This document shows, in pieces, positions 22,255 through 33,639 of a DNA stretch of 64,000 bases (the stretch's first letter is position 1; each line of letters begins with the position of its first letter). The translations under genes and the position numbers were made by a program. This stretch comes from Diphasiastrum complanatum. Its lineage: Eukaryota; Streptophyta; Lycopodiopsida; Lycopodiales; Lycopodiaceae. A model generated the notes under the pieces. It was given only the letters and a program-made list of their open reading frames with translations. It was not told the origin of the DNA and searched no databases. The stretch lies in the NCBI GenBank assembly GCA_029204225.1, contig CM055108.1:26031303-26095302 (forward strand), written 5' to 3'.

Positions 22255-22715
22255 AAATTTGATCATAACTTACTCAATATTGATCCAAATCACACAAACT
22301 CAGTAATTCTGAAAAGCTAAAAACAAGCTCTATCAGGCTATAGTATCAGATTAATGATTGAATGTGATTTGATAAGTCGAATTAACAACAAAACAGGACT
22401 GAAAAGTTTGAAGAAAGAAAACTAACAAAACTAGAGCTACAAATCAAGATTTGTCATAACTTTTTGGATACTAATCCAAATGACCTGCCATATAGATCAG
22501 ATCAAAGCTAAGACAATGCTCTAAAATCCTATTGAAAGAAACTAGAAATTAAACTCAGATCAAATCTGAAAAATTCAAATCAAGTGAAGACAAAATTCTA
22601 GTCACCTATTTTGACAGCTTTTGGAAAAAGTGCAATAACTTTTGCATCTCTTATCCAAATGGCTTGAAAATTGGTGCAAATTAAAGCTGAAACAAAGCTC
22701 TACAAAATTATTGAA
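22255..22715. repeat. Three degenerate copies of a 175-195 base unit
   Basis: A CATAACTT...ATCCAAAT...AAGCTNAAACAANGCTCTA...ATTGA module appears at about 22262, 22455 and 22630. The copies are diverged. They sit where the remainder of the 5' LTR of element B should be. Confidence 0.55.
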
Positions 22716-22828
22716 CTAAAGAGGGAACCGCCTTGTTCTTAAGGCTAATAGCTTCTTTTGGGCCTACAAAGCTTACAATGGATATTCTGATGCATTGATA
22801 AGCATGGATGTACTAAAAGTACATGACA
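22716..22828 (-). repeat. 5' LTR remnant of element B
   Basis: 113 bases match the right end of the 14861-15395 LTR, ending in the same AGTACATGACA. The remaining 420 or so bases are missing. Confidence 0.85.
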
Positions 22829-22833
22829 AGGCC

Positions 22834-23136
22834 TCATCTCCTGCTACATTTTCAAGAATGAATTCTCCAAAAGGTAATGGAAAATGATCGCATTCTATGA
22901 CGACATTAAGTTTTTTAAAGTCGACACAGATGCGGAGTTTTCCATTTTTCTTAGGAACGGTGACGATTCGGGAGACCCACTCAGTATGTTCAATTTCATA
23001 GATGAATCTTGCATCTAACAGACATTGTAACTCTTCTGTGATTTTGGCCTTGTAGATCGGATTACATCTGTAGGGATGACTAGCAGTTAGTCTTGCACCT
23101 GGTTTAAGGGGAATACGATGCTGAAGAAAGAAAACA
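22834..23136 (-). pseudogene. RT fingers region of element C
   Basis: The minus frame reads RIPLKPGARLTASHPYRCNP, then IYEIEHTEWVSRIVTVPKKN and CVDFKKLN. This is the part of RT that comes just before the segment at 14855, so element B sits between two neighbouring RT blocks. The SP of the usual WVSPIV motif reads SR. Confidence 0.9.
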
Positions 23137-23499
23137 TGTCAATTGTCAAAGCTTTGCTAGCTTTCAACCCTAAATTTGACAAAAAAGACACATGAGAAAA
23201 AAAAATGTTCATGAACAATTTCGCGACACACGACCTGAAATTGTTCGCAACACAAAATCATTCGTGCTCCACAAAGGACCAAGAAGATCAACCAAGTACC
23301 ATGAGGTACAAATATTTGATCTGATATTGTAACATTAGCAGACGCGCTTTAGGACGTGTCGCAGAAGTGTAAAACTGTTTAGTGTCATGAAAGTAAAATT
23401 GTTTCTTTTCCTTTTTGTTTTCGTATTCACAAATGATTCTGTGTCTTTGAATTTTCTTTTGCACGGAAGCTTCACAGAACACATTCTATTCTAGCAATC
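23137..23499 (+). other. Copia-like 3' flank remnant
   Basis: Words such as CTAGCTTTCA and TTTGAC and a GTTCATGAACA patch resemble the region after RNase H in the copia fragment at 5975 (read on its own strand). No gene is supported. Confidence 0.35.
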
Positions 23500-23509
23500 A
23501 AGACAAACA

Positions 23510-24034
23510 ACACAAGACAAGGCAGTCTATCTTCAAAATAAAAGTCCTACCATTGCCATACCAAAGATAACACCTGAGGAAGCATTCACGAAGAAAAAGC
23601 CAAAGGTGAACCACTTGCAAATCTTTGGATGTAAGGCCTTTGAACACATTCCTAAGGAAGAGAGATGTAAACTTGATGTAAAAGCTATCAAGTGTATATT
23701 CCTAGGATATGATGAACGTGTGAAGGGCTATAGATGTTTTGATCCAGTGGAAAACAAAATCCATATAAGCCGTGATGTTATCTTTGATGAATCCAAGATG
23801 TATGAAGATGAGGATGTTGAGAAGATAGATACATCCAGTGAGAAAGATGGTATAGTGAGGATACCTCCTGATGATGATCCATTCATTGACCTTCCAAGTG
23901 ATGAACATGAGGATACATCTCAAGATACTACTACTCAACCTCAAGAGACAGGTTGGAGAGGTAGAGACAAACCTTTTGGTGCAAGAAGGATTGAAGTTGC
24001 AGGTGACAAATGCAAGGAGAAGGATGTACCATAG
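23510..24034 (+). pseudogene. Copia integrase C-terminal part (element E)
   Basis: The frame reads KAVYLQNKSPTIAIPKITPE, then LQIFGCKAFEHIPKEERCKL, IKCIFLGYDERVKGYRCFDP and HISRDVIFDES. This is the integrase C-terminal domain of Ty1/copia polyproteins. It then enters the acidic hinge before RT. The frame is open over 140 codons and stops next to the insertion point of element F. The catalytic D-D-E core lies upstream and is not present. Confidence 0.92.
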
Positions 24035-24039
24035 GATAC

Positions 24040-24921
<882 letters not shown>

Positions 24922-24985
24922 GGGTCCACGGCCCAAAGTAGTGCCAGTCCCTCGGCACTAGGCTGCAACTGTCGTGAAGGGGCGC
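24922..24985 (-). other. Conserved 3' internal end of F (shared with J)
   Basis: Read on the minus strand, GTGCCGAGGGACTGGCAC, then TACTTTGGGCCGTGGACCC, abuts the LTR. Element J has the same block at 54859-54900 (GTGCCGAGGGACCGTCAC). One frame gives VPRDxHYxxxWxLLxxF in both, reading into the LTR. The block takes the place where a polypurine tract is expected, but it is not purely purine. Confidence 0.6.
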
Positions 24986-25414
24986 TGTTGTCGGTTCTTT
25001 TATTGCTGGGACATGGATGCTTCAGAAAAAGCGTGGATAAAATTTGCTTACGTAAAACCTGAGGCTTTATTGGATGATGGCGATCAGCAAGAACTTGGAC
25101 TTGCCAGATTTTCAATAATACCCATAAGGGTCTGGTGGCCATTCCTGATAACCTTGTTCATTGACAATTGGGTAGTCGAGATATGCCATTGGAGGATCCC
25201 AAGATAAATCTTGCTGATATAAGGGATCCTCATAGATTAGCGCAACTGGTCATAATGTCATGGACTCCCCCAAATCATAATGTGGATATGACATGCTTGC
25301 TTGATGCTCTTGTCTATCCAGGTATTCGAAGTATGCATCAACCTGACGACTTTTCTCAACAATCAATATCATAGATTTAGGACAAGGCTTTGTCATTGTA
25401 GGTGCTGGTTCTTG

Positions 25415-26317
25415 CTATACAATTGGCCGTTTTAGACTTGGATTCCCTGGATTTGGCCGTCTAAGCAATGTAATGTCCTGATGTAGCTTTGTGGTGGCCA
25501 GATGTTGAGTGGAACATTCCAACTTTGGTTGGATCTTGCTTATGATTGGCGTTGAAATCAGAGGACAATCTCCCACCTTAGTCTTTCCTTTCTGAATGGA
25601 CTGCTCTCTTGAAGGTGGTACAGATGGATCGTTGCATTGATTGGTAGTCAGTTTGCCTTCAAGTTGCTTGGTTGACGTGAGGCCCCTTTGTAATTCATTC
25701 ACCAGAAGTTGTGGCAGCATTTGTTTAATGAGGCTTGGTAAAATCTGCTGGATTGCATCTCTTGCCAATTTCTTAGCTTCTTCCATTATCCCTGGTTGGA
25801 TAGATTTTACCCACTCTGTCTTATGTGGTGTTGGTGATTCACATGTGGCCATGTCAACTTGTTTTAGGATCTTTCTCTCATTCCTTCCATCCGCATCTGC
25901 TTCATAACCAGGTGGCACTAGAAGTTTGCATTTGTAGTGCAGCTTCTCAGTTGGTGGATTTGCATGGTCATATGTAAGTTGCCGATTCAAGCAGGTAGGA
26001 GTCATAACGGCTTTTCTTGGATCTCTTAGTGGACAATCATGACATGGGTGATTGATGCCGCATTGTTCACACCAAGGATAAAAGGAGGACAGATCATTCT
26101 GGTGTGGACATTCTGATCTGCGATGTTTACCTCCACATCCGAAACACCGTACCGTGTATGAGATTCTGTCACCTCTCAGTTGATGTGCGTACACCGATAT
26201 TAGGTCTCCTTTGATCCCTTCCACAAAATATAGTGGTGAGCCAGTTTGAACTTCCTCTGCCTGGGATGATCCGCTCGCTGATATAACCAATACTTCCACC
26301 GAACCTTGCCTAGCCAC
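25415..26317 (-). CDS. gag-like protein of element F with paired zinc knuckles
   Basis: An open frame of 300 codons. Two knuckle-like clusters lie at residues about 58-90: CFGCGGKHRRSEC and CEQCGINHPCHDC. This pairing is like the gag of element A, where the second cluster also ends in DCP. After it come YKCKLLVPPGYEAD, a helical leucine-rich part (IQQILPSLIKQMLPQLL) and a basic, Ser/Pro-rich tail. The first codon in this span is GTG and no ATG opens it, so the true start is unclear. Past its stop the minus strand still reads Tyr/Pro-rich sequence (YPHYDLGESM) to about 25090. Its role is inferred as RNA binding. Confidence 0.65.
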   Translation of the reverse strand: MARQGSVEVLVISASGSSQAEEVQTGSPLYFVEGIKGDLISVYAHQLRGDRISYTVRCFGCGGKHRRSECPHQNDLSSFYPWCEQCGINHPCHDCPLRDPRKAVMTPTCLNRQLTYDHANPPTEKLHYKCKLLVPPGYEADADGRNERKILKQVDMATCESPTPHKTEWVKSIQPGIMEEAKKLARDAIQQILPSLIKQMLPQLLVNELQRGLTSTKQLEGKLTTNQCNDPSVPPSREQSIQKGKTKVGDCPLISTPIISKIQPKLECSTQHLATTKLHQDITLLRRPNPGNPSLKRPIV

Positions 26318-26734
26318 TAGAGAAGATTCTGAAAGTCATGAGACTGATCCATTTTCTTTGGAGGAGCGATCTGATGGCAAGCTAGATGGCATAGATGAGG
26401 ATTTTGTTCATTGACTTCCAATCTCCAAAATTCCCTTATTGGATTGATTTCGTAATCTCGGATTCCGAACTAGACATTGAGGTGAGATGGAAGAGGAAAA
26501 GACAGGATGAATAAAGCAGAAATATTTCTTTGTCTAGAACATTCACAGGTTGGGCAAGGGTAGATTTTATAAATAATTTCAATTATGCCCTTCCAGTGAA
26601 AGTCTTAGGATGAAGGACGATAATTGGAAAAGTACTTATGTAGGGTTTTTGGCAAAGGTTTTGCTTCAAAAAACTACTTTTCGGCACTTCTCCGCAAGTT
26701 TATAGAAGGATTTTTCAATATCAACTATAACTCG
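26318..26734. other. Leader part of F, no gene seen
   Basis: A plus-strand acidic stretch near 26310-26400 (EDSESHETDPFSLEERSD) is open but short and has no recognisable family. The rest is AT-rich. Confidence 0.3.
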
Positions 26735-27200
26735 CTTTAGACTTGGCGGTCTTGGGAGGAGTCTATCAAAGACAAAGTCACTCACCAAAGAGGCTTGGGC
26801 TAAAATTATTATAATATATAAATTTTTTATATATTTTTCGACAGTCATGGGAGGAGTCTATCAGAGATAGAGTCGCTTCTCAATGAGGCTAATATTTTTA
26901 TTTTTTATTTTTTATAGAAAAATAAACCTTTGCAGATTTCTTTGTGTCCTGGTCTCAATGAGATGGAACTTCATAGGCCTCTACAAAAGTTTGTTTTTTT
27001 TTTTTATATATAGAAAAGGGCCTTCGACAGTCGTGAGAGGAGTCTATCAGAAATAAAGTCGTTTCCCAACGAGGCTAATGGCCCAATTCATATTTTTATT
27101 TTTTATTTTTTATAGAAAAATAAACCCTTGCAGATTTCTCTGTGTCCTAGTCTCAATGAGATGGAACTTCAGAGGCCTCTACAAAAGTTTGTTATTTGTT
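26735..27200. repeat. Tandem leader repeats of F (about 185-190 bases)
   Basis: GGAGGAGTCTATCAGAGATAGAGTCG-type blocks recur at about 26752, 26848 and 27035. The companion block TGTGTCC..GTCTCAATGAGATGG AACTTCA recurs at about 26943 and 27142. That companion block also occurs in element J at 63930-63960. Confidence 0.75.
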
Positions 27201-27429
27201 TTTTTTTTGTTTTTTTTTGTTAAAGAAGAGACTACTGTAAAAAAAAAACAGCAAGGGTAACTTGATCGTCAAAAGTCAAGGTTTAAAAAACATAGCAGAT
27301 GAAATAAAAAATACAACTCCGAAAAAGAGCTCAAAGATAACGTAAAAAGAGAAGGGAAAAAATAACTACAATTATATAAAAAAAATTTAAGAGATGAGGA
27401 GAAGAGAAGGAATGGTACAATTTGGGATG

Positions 27430-28266
27430 CGGGTTCTTGGAGTGCGACAGTGAGAGAAAAGAGGAGAGAGCGAAGCAGGTAACTGGGGGTGGGGAGAGAG
27501 AGAGAGAGAGAGCAGGCAGGCAGGCAGGCAGGGAGGTGTGAGCAGAGAGGTGAAGGAGGTGGAACGAGCAGAGAGGTGGAGGAGGTGGAGCGAGCAGGGA
27601 GGAGGAAGAGAAGACAGCGAGGGAAGAGGGGGAAGGGAGCGAAGGAGGGAGCGAAGCAGCGAACAGAGGGAAAGAAGCGGGAAGGAAGGGACAAGCAGTA
27701 GGCAGCGAGCGATGAGAGCAGGGAAGGAAGGGGCGAGCAGCAGGTAGCGAGAAGGGAGGGAAGAGCGATGAGAGCGAGAAGGGGGAGCAAGGTGGAGCGG
27801 GAAGGAAGGGAGGAGCGATGAGAGCGGGAAGGAAGGGGCGAGCAGCAGGGAGAGTAGAGAGCAAAGCAGCAGAGAGAGGGGAAGGGAGCGAGTGAGGAGA
27901 GAGAAGCAGGGTGGTAGCGAGGAAGGGAGCGGGTGAGGAGAGCGCAGCAGGGAGAGTGGAGGAAGGAGAAGAAGGGAGCGGGTGAGGAGAGAGCAGTAGG
28001 GTGGTAGCGAGGAAGGGAGCGGGTGAGGAGAGCGCAACAGGGAGAGCGGAGGAAGGAGAGGAAGGGAGTGGAGGAAGGAGCGAGAGAGGGGATCAGAAGG
28101 GAGGTGAAGGGGGCGGATGAGGAGAGAGCAGGGGGTACGAGCGAGAGGGGGAGTGGTGCTGCGAGTAGCAAACAAGAGAGGGAGGGAGCGAGCGAGAGGG
28201 GGAGGGAGCGAGGCAGGGAAAGGCGGAGGAGCAAGGAGCGAGAATGGGGAGCAGCAGCGAGCAAGC

Positions 28267-28332
<66 letters not shown>

Positions 28333-28440
28333 GCGAGCGAGAAGGGGGTGAGGGGGAGAGGAAGCGAGAAGGAAGGGGACAGGGAAGGAGAGGGAGCGAG
28401 CGAGAAGGGGTAGGGAAGGAGGAGGGAAAAGAGAGATTTT
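27430..28440 (+). repeat. Purine-rich (G/A) kilobase in F
   Basis: The plus strand is almost all G and A for about 1 kb. It includes a clear 90-base tandem pair (27894-27983 and 27984-28073) and a GA run at 28270-28330. Long minus frames of Ser/Leu/Pro across it are composition artefacts. Confidence 0.85.
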
Positions 28441-28482
28441 GTCTTTTGTTTTTTGCAGCTATGCGGTGAGCAACGTTGGCGC

Positions 28483-28500
28483 TCCCCAGCATCGGCGCCA
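28483..28500 (-). other. Primer-binding site of F with a hairpin
   Basis: The minus strand reads TGGCGCCGATGCTGGGGA, two bases inside the 5' LTR. The tRNA-Asp complement is TGGCGCCGTTGCCGGGGA, so there are two mismatches. TTGGCGC at its start pairs with GCGCCAA just downstream, giving a 7-base-pair stem over the site. Confidence 0.85.
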
Positions 28501-28502
28501 AT

Positions 28503-28759
28503 TGTAGTCGATTGTAGTATAGGGGTTCGTTCACTGGGAGCCGACCGTGCACACCTGCATAGCAAGAGAGAGAGAAGGGAGAGAGAGGTAGATAGAAGCA
28601 GTGATGAGAGAGAGGAGAGAGGAGAGAGAGTTTAGAGAGAGGAGAGAAGAGAGAGAGAGAGTAGAGAGAGAGAAAGAGAAAGGGAGAAGAGAGTTCACCA
28701 AGGATGGTTGGGGCTATGGGGGCTCGAGCGCCTACCCATAGCTATGCACCAATCAACCT

Positions 28760-28813
<54 letters not shown>

Positions 28814-29269
28814 TATTGAGAAAAATGAAGATGTGTACAATGGAAAATGGCCTCCTTATATAGTTGAGGAGGGAGGGCCATCTTGGCTCTCATTGGCCTA
28901 TTTACAATGGCATCCTAACCCTTCAAACTAATTGAACTTCAATCTAATGGTTCATTAGGAAAAGGGCCAAACTTACATGATTCATGTGAGTTTGAAGATT
29001 CCCTTTTAACTTAGAACCTTATGAACTTGACTTTGGGCTTTATAATTGATTTATTCTAACTAAGGTCCCAAGTCTTTTATTCAAGTTCTACCTAACTATT
29101 TTGCGTGCTCATTGGGTTGGGCTTACACACGCAGGACGCTAGTGCCCTCACACTTATTATTTTAACTGTACACTATAATGTGGCAGGGCCCACTAGGTAA
29201 GGCTTGGCCAACAGTATTTCAAGTGGTGGGACCCACTTGTTCATTATTGTGTAGGACATACCCACAATA
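28503..29269 (-). repeat. 5' LTR of element F
   Basis: Matches 24040-24921. On the plus strand it starts TGTAGTCGATTGTAGTATAGG, which resembles the 5' half of tRNA-Asp, and ends CATACCCACAATA next to GATAC. Confidence 0.92.
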
Positions 29270-29274
29270 GATAC

Positions 29275-30960
29275 ATTTTTACCAGGAAGCCGATCATCTG
29301 ACAAGAAGCTCCCTAAGTGGTTTGAGAGATTGTTGGAGAGCTGCGACATGGATGACTTTCCAGGATCATCTAGCCAGGGAGAGCTACGAAGATCAACAAG
29401 AGAGAAGACACAACCTGAAAGGTATGAAGCAAATTATGCTCTCTTATCTAGCATTATTCAAAGCAAAGAACCTTTGACTTATGGTGAAGTGAAGGATGAT
29501 GACATTTGGGTCAAGGCCATGGGAGAGGAGATGAAGTCAATTGCTAAGCATAGCACATGGGACTTAGTAGACCCACCAGTTGGCAAGAAACCCATTGGTT
29601 GCAAATGAGTATACAGGACTAAGTACCATGCAGATGGAAGTATAGCAAAGCACAAGGCAAGATTGGTGATCAAAGGGTATGCACAAAGGAAAGGCATCGA
29701 CTATGAAGAGACCTTTGAGCCAGTATGTAAGTGGAATACTCTACGCCTACTTGTTGCTTTAGCTTCACATTTTGGTTGGCCTTTGCATCAGATGGATGTG
29801 AAATCTGCTTTTCTAAATGGTGAGTTAGAAGAAGAGATGTTCATGGATCAACCTGAAGGCTTTGTAGCGAAGGGACGGGAAAATAAAGTATGTCGCTTGA
29901 AGAAAGCACTTTATGGTCTTAAACAGGCACCACGTGCGTGATATAGCAGGATTGATGCCTACTTTCGTTCAAAGGGGATGGTGAGAACACATTCTGATCC
30001 AAATCTATATAACTTATGCTTTGATGGTATGGTTGCTTTGATTGCTCTTTATGTTGATGACTTTATTATTATGGGAAATAATCAAGAGATGATAGATATG
30101 ATCAAGAAAGACCTCATGGAACAATTCGAGATGACAGATCTCAGTCTGATGCATTATTGCCTTGGAGTAGAGGTGTGGCAAAAAGGACATGAAGTGGGTT
30201 TAACACAAGTGAAGTACGTCAAAGAGTTGTTGCACAGGTTTAGGTTGCAGGATTGCAAACCAGTGAATACTCCTATTGAACTAGGTAAAAAGCTTTCTAA
30301 GCTTGATGAGTCATAGTCATTTGATGCTACGTTGTATAGGCAATTAGTAGGGAGCTTGATTTACCTTACGATGACTAGACTAGATATATGCTATGTTGTT
30401 GGCATTGTAAGTCAGTTTATGGCAGCACCTACGGAAACACATTTTGCATTATCTGAGAGGCACTTCAGATTATGGCTTGATTTACAGGAAGCATGATGGT
30501 TTACCTGAGTTGTGTGGTTATGTGGATGCGGATTGGGGAGGTGACTATGATGATGGTAGATCCACCACAGGGTATGTATTCCAGTTTTGTGGTAGTTGCT
30601 TTTCTTGGTCTAGTAAGAAGCAAAGTACAATTTCTCTATCCGCCACAGAATCAGAGTATAAGGCAATGTGTAGTGCAGCACAGGAAGCTATATGGTTGAG
30701 ACAAATCTTGGAAAAAGTTGGCATGAAGTAGAGAAATCCCACGACATTACATAGTGACAATCAGAGTGGCATTCAGCTAGCAAAGAATCCAGTGTTCCAT
30801 GCAAGAACCAAATACATTGAGATTTAGTATCACTTTATATGTGAGAGGCTGCTGAGTCGTGAAATTCATGTTGTTCATTGTAGCACAGAAGAACAACTAG
30901 TTGATATTTTCACTAAGCCACTTGTTGGAAAAAAGTTTGATAAATTTAGATCATAGCTTT
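29275..30960 (+). pseudogene. Copia RT-RNase H (element E)
   Basis: The region carries the acidic hinge (DDFPGSSSQGELRRSTREK), then the RT motifs AMGEEMKSIAKHSTWDLV, KARLVIKGYAQRKGIDYEET, QMDVKSAFLNGELEEE and VCRLKKALYGLKQAPRA. The catalytic loop LYVDDFIIMG is intact, and RNase H (DADWGGDYDDGRSTTGY and SATESEYKAM) follows. At least four stops interrupt it. Two fall exactly on expected Trp codons (29606-29608 after IGCK, 29939-29941 after APRA), and others follow LDES and VGMK. The copy is close to the family over its length, so it is decayed but not ancient. Confidence 0.93.
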
Positions 30961-31025
30961 CTGTACTTAAATTTTGTTGACTTTAAAGCTATGTATATGA
31001 CTGTATAAAAATTAGACTCTACTTT

Positions 31026-31036
31026 AAGGGAGAGAG
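31026..31036 (+). other. Polypurine tract of copia E
   Basis: AAGGGAGAGAG lies right before the LTR-like start TTAGAATTAAAG, the usual copia arrangement. Confidence 0.8.
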
Positions 31037-31274
31037 TTAGAATTAAAGTATAAACACTGTTTTACTGTATTGTGGGTTCTATCAGTTGATAAGGATCAGT
31101 TGGCCTCGCCATGAGGCAAGTCGACGGGACACGCGTCCCTCCAACGGCAACCTGGGTCATGCATGGGTTGCCTGAGTGAATAACTATATGTACAATGTAA
31201 TTTCATTTTGAGAAATACAGTTGCTATGTGAGCTTGCTGTGGAGAGTGTTTTCTGTCTGTGTTACTATGTAGCA
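31037..31274 (+). repeat. 3' LTR of copia E (boundaries approximate)
   Basis: It starts TTAGAATTAAAG; the expected leading TG seems lost. It runs to about ACTATGTAGCA. No 5' copy is in the window to confirm the end. Confidence 0.65.
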
Positions 31275-31289
31275 TGATCTTTTTTCCTT

Positions 31290-32545
31290 GTTTGAAGCAA
31301 ATTCTAAGTGTTCGATCCCCTATTCTTCACAGAATTTTGAGATTTATTTTCTTTTGTATTCACCTCCATTGTCAGATCTAAGGATCTGTATCTGTTTCGA
31401 GGTGTGTCGCTCTGCAAATGCCACGAACTTCTTGAATGAATCAAACTCTTCAAATTTCTTCTTTAAGTAGTAGATTGTGGTCATCCGGCTATAATCATCT
31501 ATGAACGTCAAAAAGTATCTCGAACCTAAGAGCGAATCCGTCTTCATCGGTCCACAGACATCAGAGTGGATGAGCTCAAGAATTTCCTTGGCTCTTCTTT
31601 CCTCATTTGTGAATGGATTCCGATGTTGCTTGTCTTTCTAACAAGCTTCGCAGAACTCAGTTTTGGGTCTTAAAATCTTGAGACCTATGACTATGTCTTT
31701 TCTGCTCATGTCATACAGGCTTCACATGTTCAGATGATACATTCTCCTATGCCAGAGCAGATTTTCATTTTATGATGCATTTAATATGCTATCAAAGTTG
31801 TTGATTATCTTCGCCTGGTAGAGATTTCCTTCTCTGCATCCAACCGTCAGCAAATTGTTTGTCATCTTCTTGATCATGCGGCATGTGTTGCCGTTGAACA
31901 AAACTTGAATGCCAAGATCTACCATCTTGGCATCAAATAGCAGATCTTTTCTGAGTGAGGGCACATAGAGTGCTCCTGGCAGCTCTGCTTGGCCTGACAG
32001 TGTTCGTAGTTGTAGAGTGTCGATGCCTTTGACATCGTGTCCGTTCCCATCATCTAGAATCACTGCTCTATTGTTTTCAAAATATCTGAAGTCGATCAAG
32101 ATCTTCTTGTTGCAAGTGATGTGTGATGTTGCTCCTAAATCAATGACTACATTGTAGTCGTGTTTAGTGTAGCTCGTTGAAGCTTCATCGAGTATCGTGA
32201 AAGCTTCATCACCTCTATCAGCATCCTTGGATGACTCTGCAACATTAGCTTTTTTAGCGTTATTTTTTCTTTTTGGATTGAATCTGCAATCGTATGCAGA
32301 ATGCCCTTTCTTCTTGTAGTGCATGGAAGGTATTGCTGGATTGAACCAGCATTTGTTGGCCATATGGCCTGGTTTGTGGTAGTGATTGCAGGAAAAAGAT
32401 TGTTGATTCGAGGACTTCATCTTATTGAATCTTGAGGTCCCATGCCAATTGTTGTTGCCTGTTGTCTTGTCTGGTCTTCCCGCAACTCTACATTGATGGC
32501 GACCCAGATTTTATGAGCTTCTCTGCCAATCTGTTCCATTCTCTC
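31290..32545 (-). pseudogene. Copia element G: gag knuckle, protease and integrase start (minus)
   Basis: The frame at 31770-32420 has a gag knuckle, CNHYHKPGHMANKC, then a protease site VVIDLGATSHITCNK (family: DSGATxHxT) and the region LRTLSGQAELPGALYVPSLR. After a break, 31344-31547 gives integrase core SRYFLTFIDDYSRMTTIYYL and ILRSDNGGEYK with two catalytic Asp residues. It then stops against the LTR of copia E. gag traces extend up to about 32545. The protease Ser is replaced by Leu and stops separate the parts. It is opposite in direction to E. Confidence 0.9.
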
Positions 32546-32548
32546 GAA

Positions 32549-32995
32549 TCAAATTTTGCCTGAAAATGGTTGCGGCCCATAGTAATCAAGCATGTTCTGT
32601 AGAAATCCGTACACATACCAAGATTCAATCATGTCAACGTGAAGTTCGTTGGTGATCGCCGCCCGATTGTAAAGCCTTGTCACATTGATGTGATCCATGG
32701 GTATGCTTAGGGGCTTATTTAGATCCAAAACTATTGGTGGCAGATCTCTATCCCAGAAACAATCTAAGGTAGAAAGGAATGATATTAGGCTGCAATGAGC
32801 TGCAAAGTACCTAACACGGCGGTCCGGATTTGTATGATGGGGATAGAAATAGTTGCAATTGGCTAACAAATCGGCGGTTGGATCATCGGTCTGAACTTCT
32901 TTAGGTAGAATTGGCCAATATATTTTATTAGGAACCCTTTCTAGTGCGAATACTTCTCTGCACCTTATGGGATAATATGTTGGATTGACACGCAT
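32549..32995 (-). CDS. Unassigned open frame (148 codons)
   Basis: The frame begins MRVNPTYYPIRCREVFALER and contains FYPHHTNPDRRVRYF-like and NVTRLYNRAAITNELHVDMI segments. The amino-acid mix looks like a folded protein, and I recognise no family. It lies between copia G and gypsy piece H on the same strand as H, so it may belong to H or to another element. Upstream sequence (YIAAPT) is open for a few more codons. No membrane segment or signal peptide is visible. Confidence 0.4.
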   Translation of the reverse strand: MRVNPTYYPIRCREVFALERVPNKIYWPILPKEVQTDDPTADLLANCNYFYPHHTNPDRRVRYFAAHCSLISFLSTLDCFWDRDLPPIVLDLNKPLSIPMDHINVTRLYNRAAITNELHVDMIESWYVYGFLQNMLDYYGPQPFSGKI

Positions 32996-33639
32996 GTAAG
33001 TTGGTGCCGCGATATAGCGCTCAAAAGTAAGTGTACCTGCCTCGGTCCTCCCAGTTTGGATATGCTTTATTAAACTCCTCTGACATTAACTTTTTTCAAC
33101 TAGGATTCTTTGGTGTGATTTTGTGTCGTACCTCTGTAGTTGTGGTAAGTGTGGGTGGTGGAGGGTTTGGTATGGTTGTGAAAAGTTCACGGGGGAGGGT
33201 TGGGTATTTGCGGAGTAGATAAGTAGTGGATGGTGAATGAGGTTGAGTGTCGAGGTGGTGAGGTGATTGTTCATGTGGTGGGGAGAGGGGTGTGTCATCG
33301 AGTGAGGGTGATGAGGCTTGATAGATGGTGTCAAGTTGAGTGACAGTGGGGTTAGGCTCTAGATTGGCGATGAGTAGCTGGAATCATGATATTTTCTCTT
33401 TCACTGAGTGGATTCGTGAGGTGTAATGGCATTTCGGGCAGGTCGTCAGAGGTGGTGGTTTCGGTGGATTGGATTTGTTGTATTCACTTACCCGCATGTT
33501 TCCAGAGAATGTGAAAAGGGAGAGTCACATTAGCTTGTAATAGATCCCCCCAGACTTCAATGTCTTTAAGAGTTTTGTTCTCAAAAGATGTGTGAGGTAC
33601 TTTATGGGAGGTGGAAGAGTGTTGGTTTGCATTTTGAAT
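32996..33639 (-). other. Pro/His/Thr-rich remnant region of piece H
   Basis: Minus frames are rich in P, H, T and S (for example 33086-33334), broken by stops. No domain is recognisable. It is probably decayed gag-protease linker of H. Confidence 0.35.

Noticed and set aside
27269-28565. Long minus-strand frames rich in Ser, Leu and Pro
   Set aside because: They arise from the purine-rich strand and GA repeats. All frames are open for the same reason and no domain is present.
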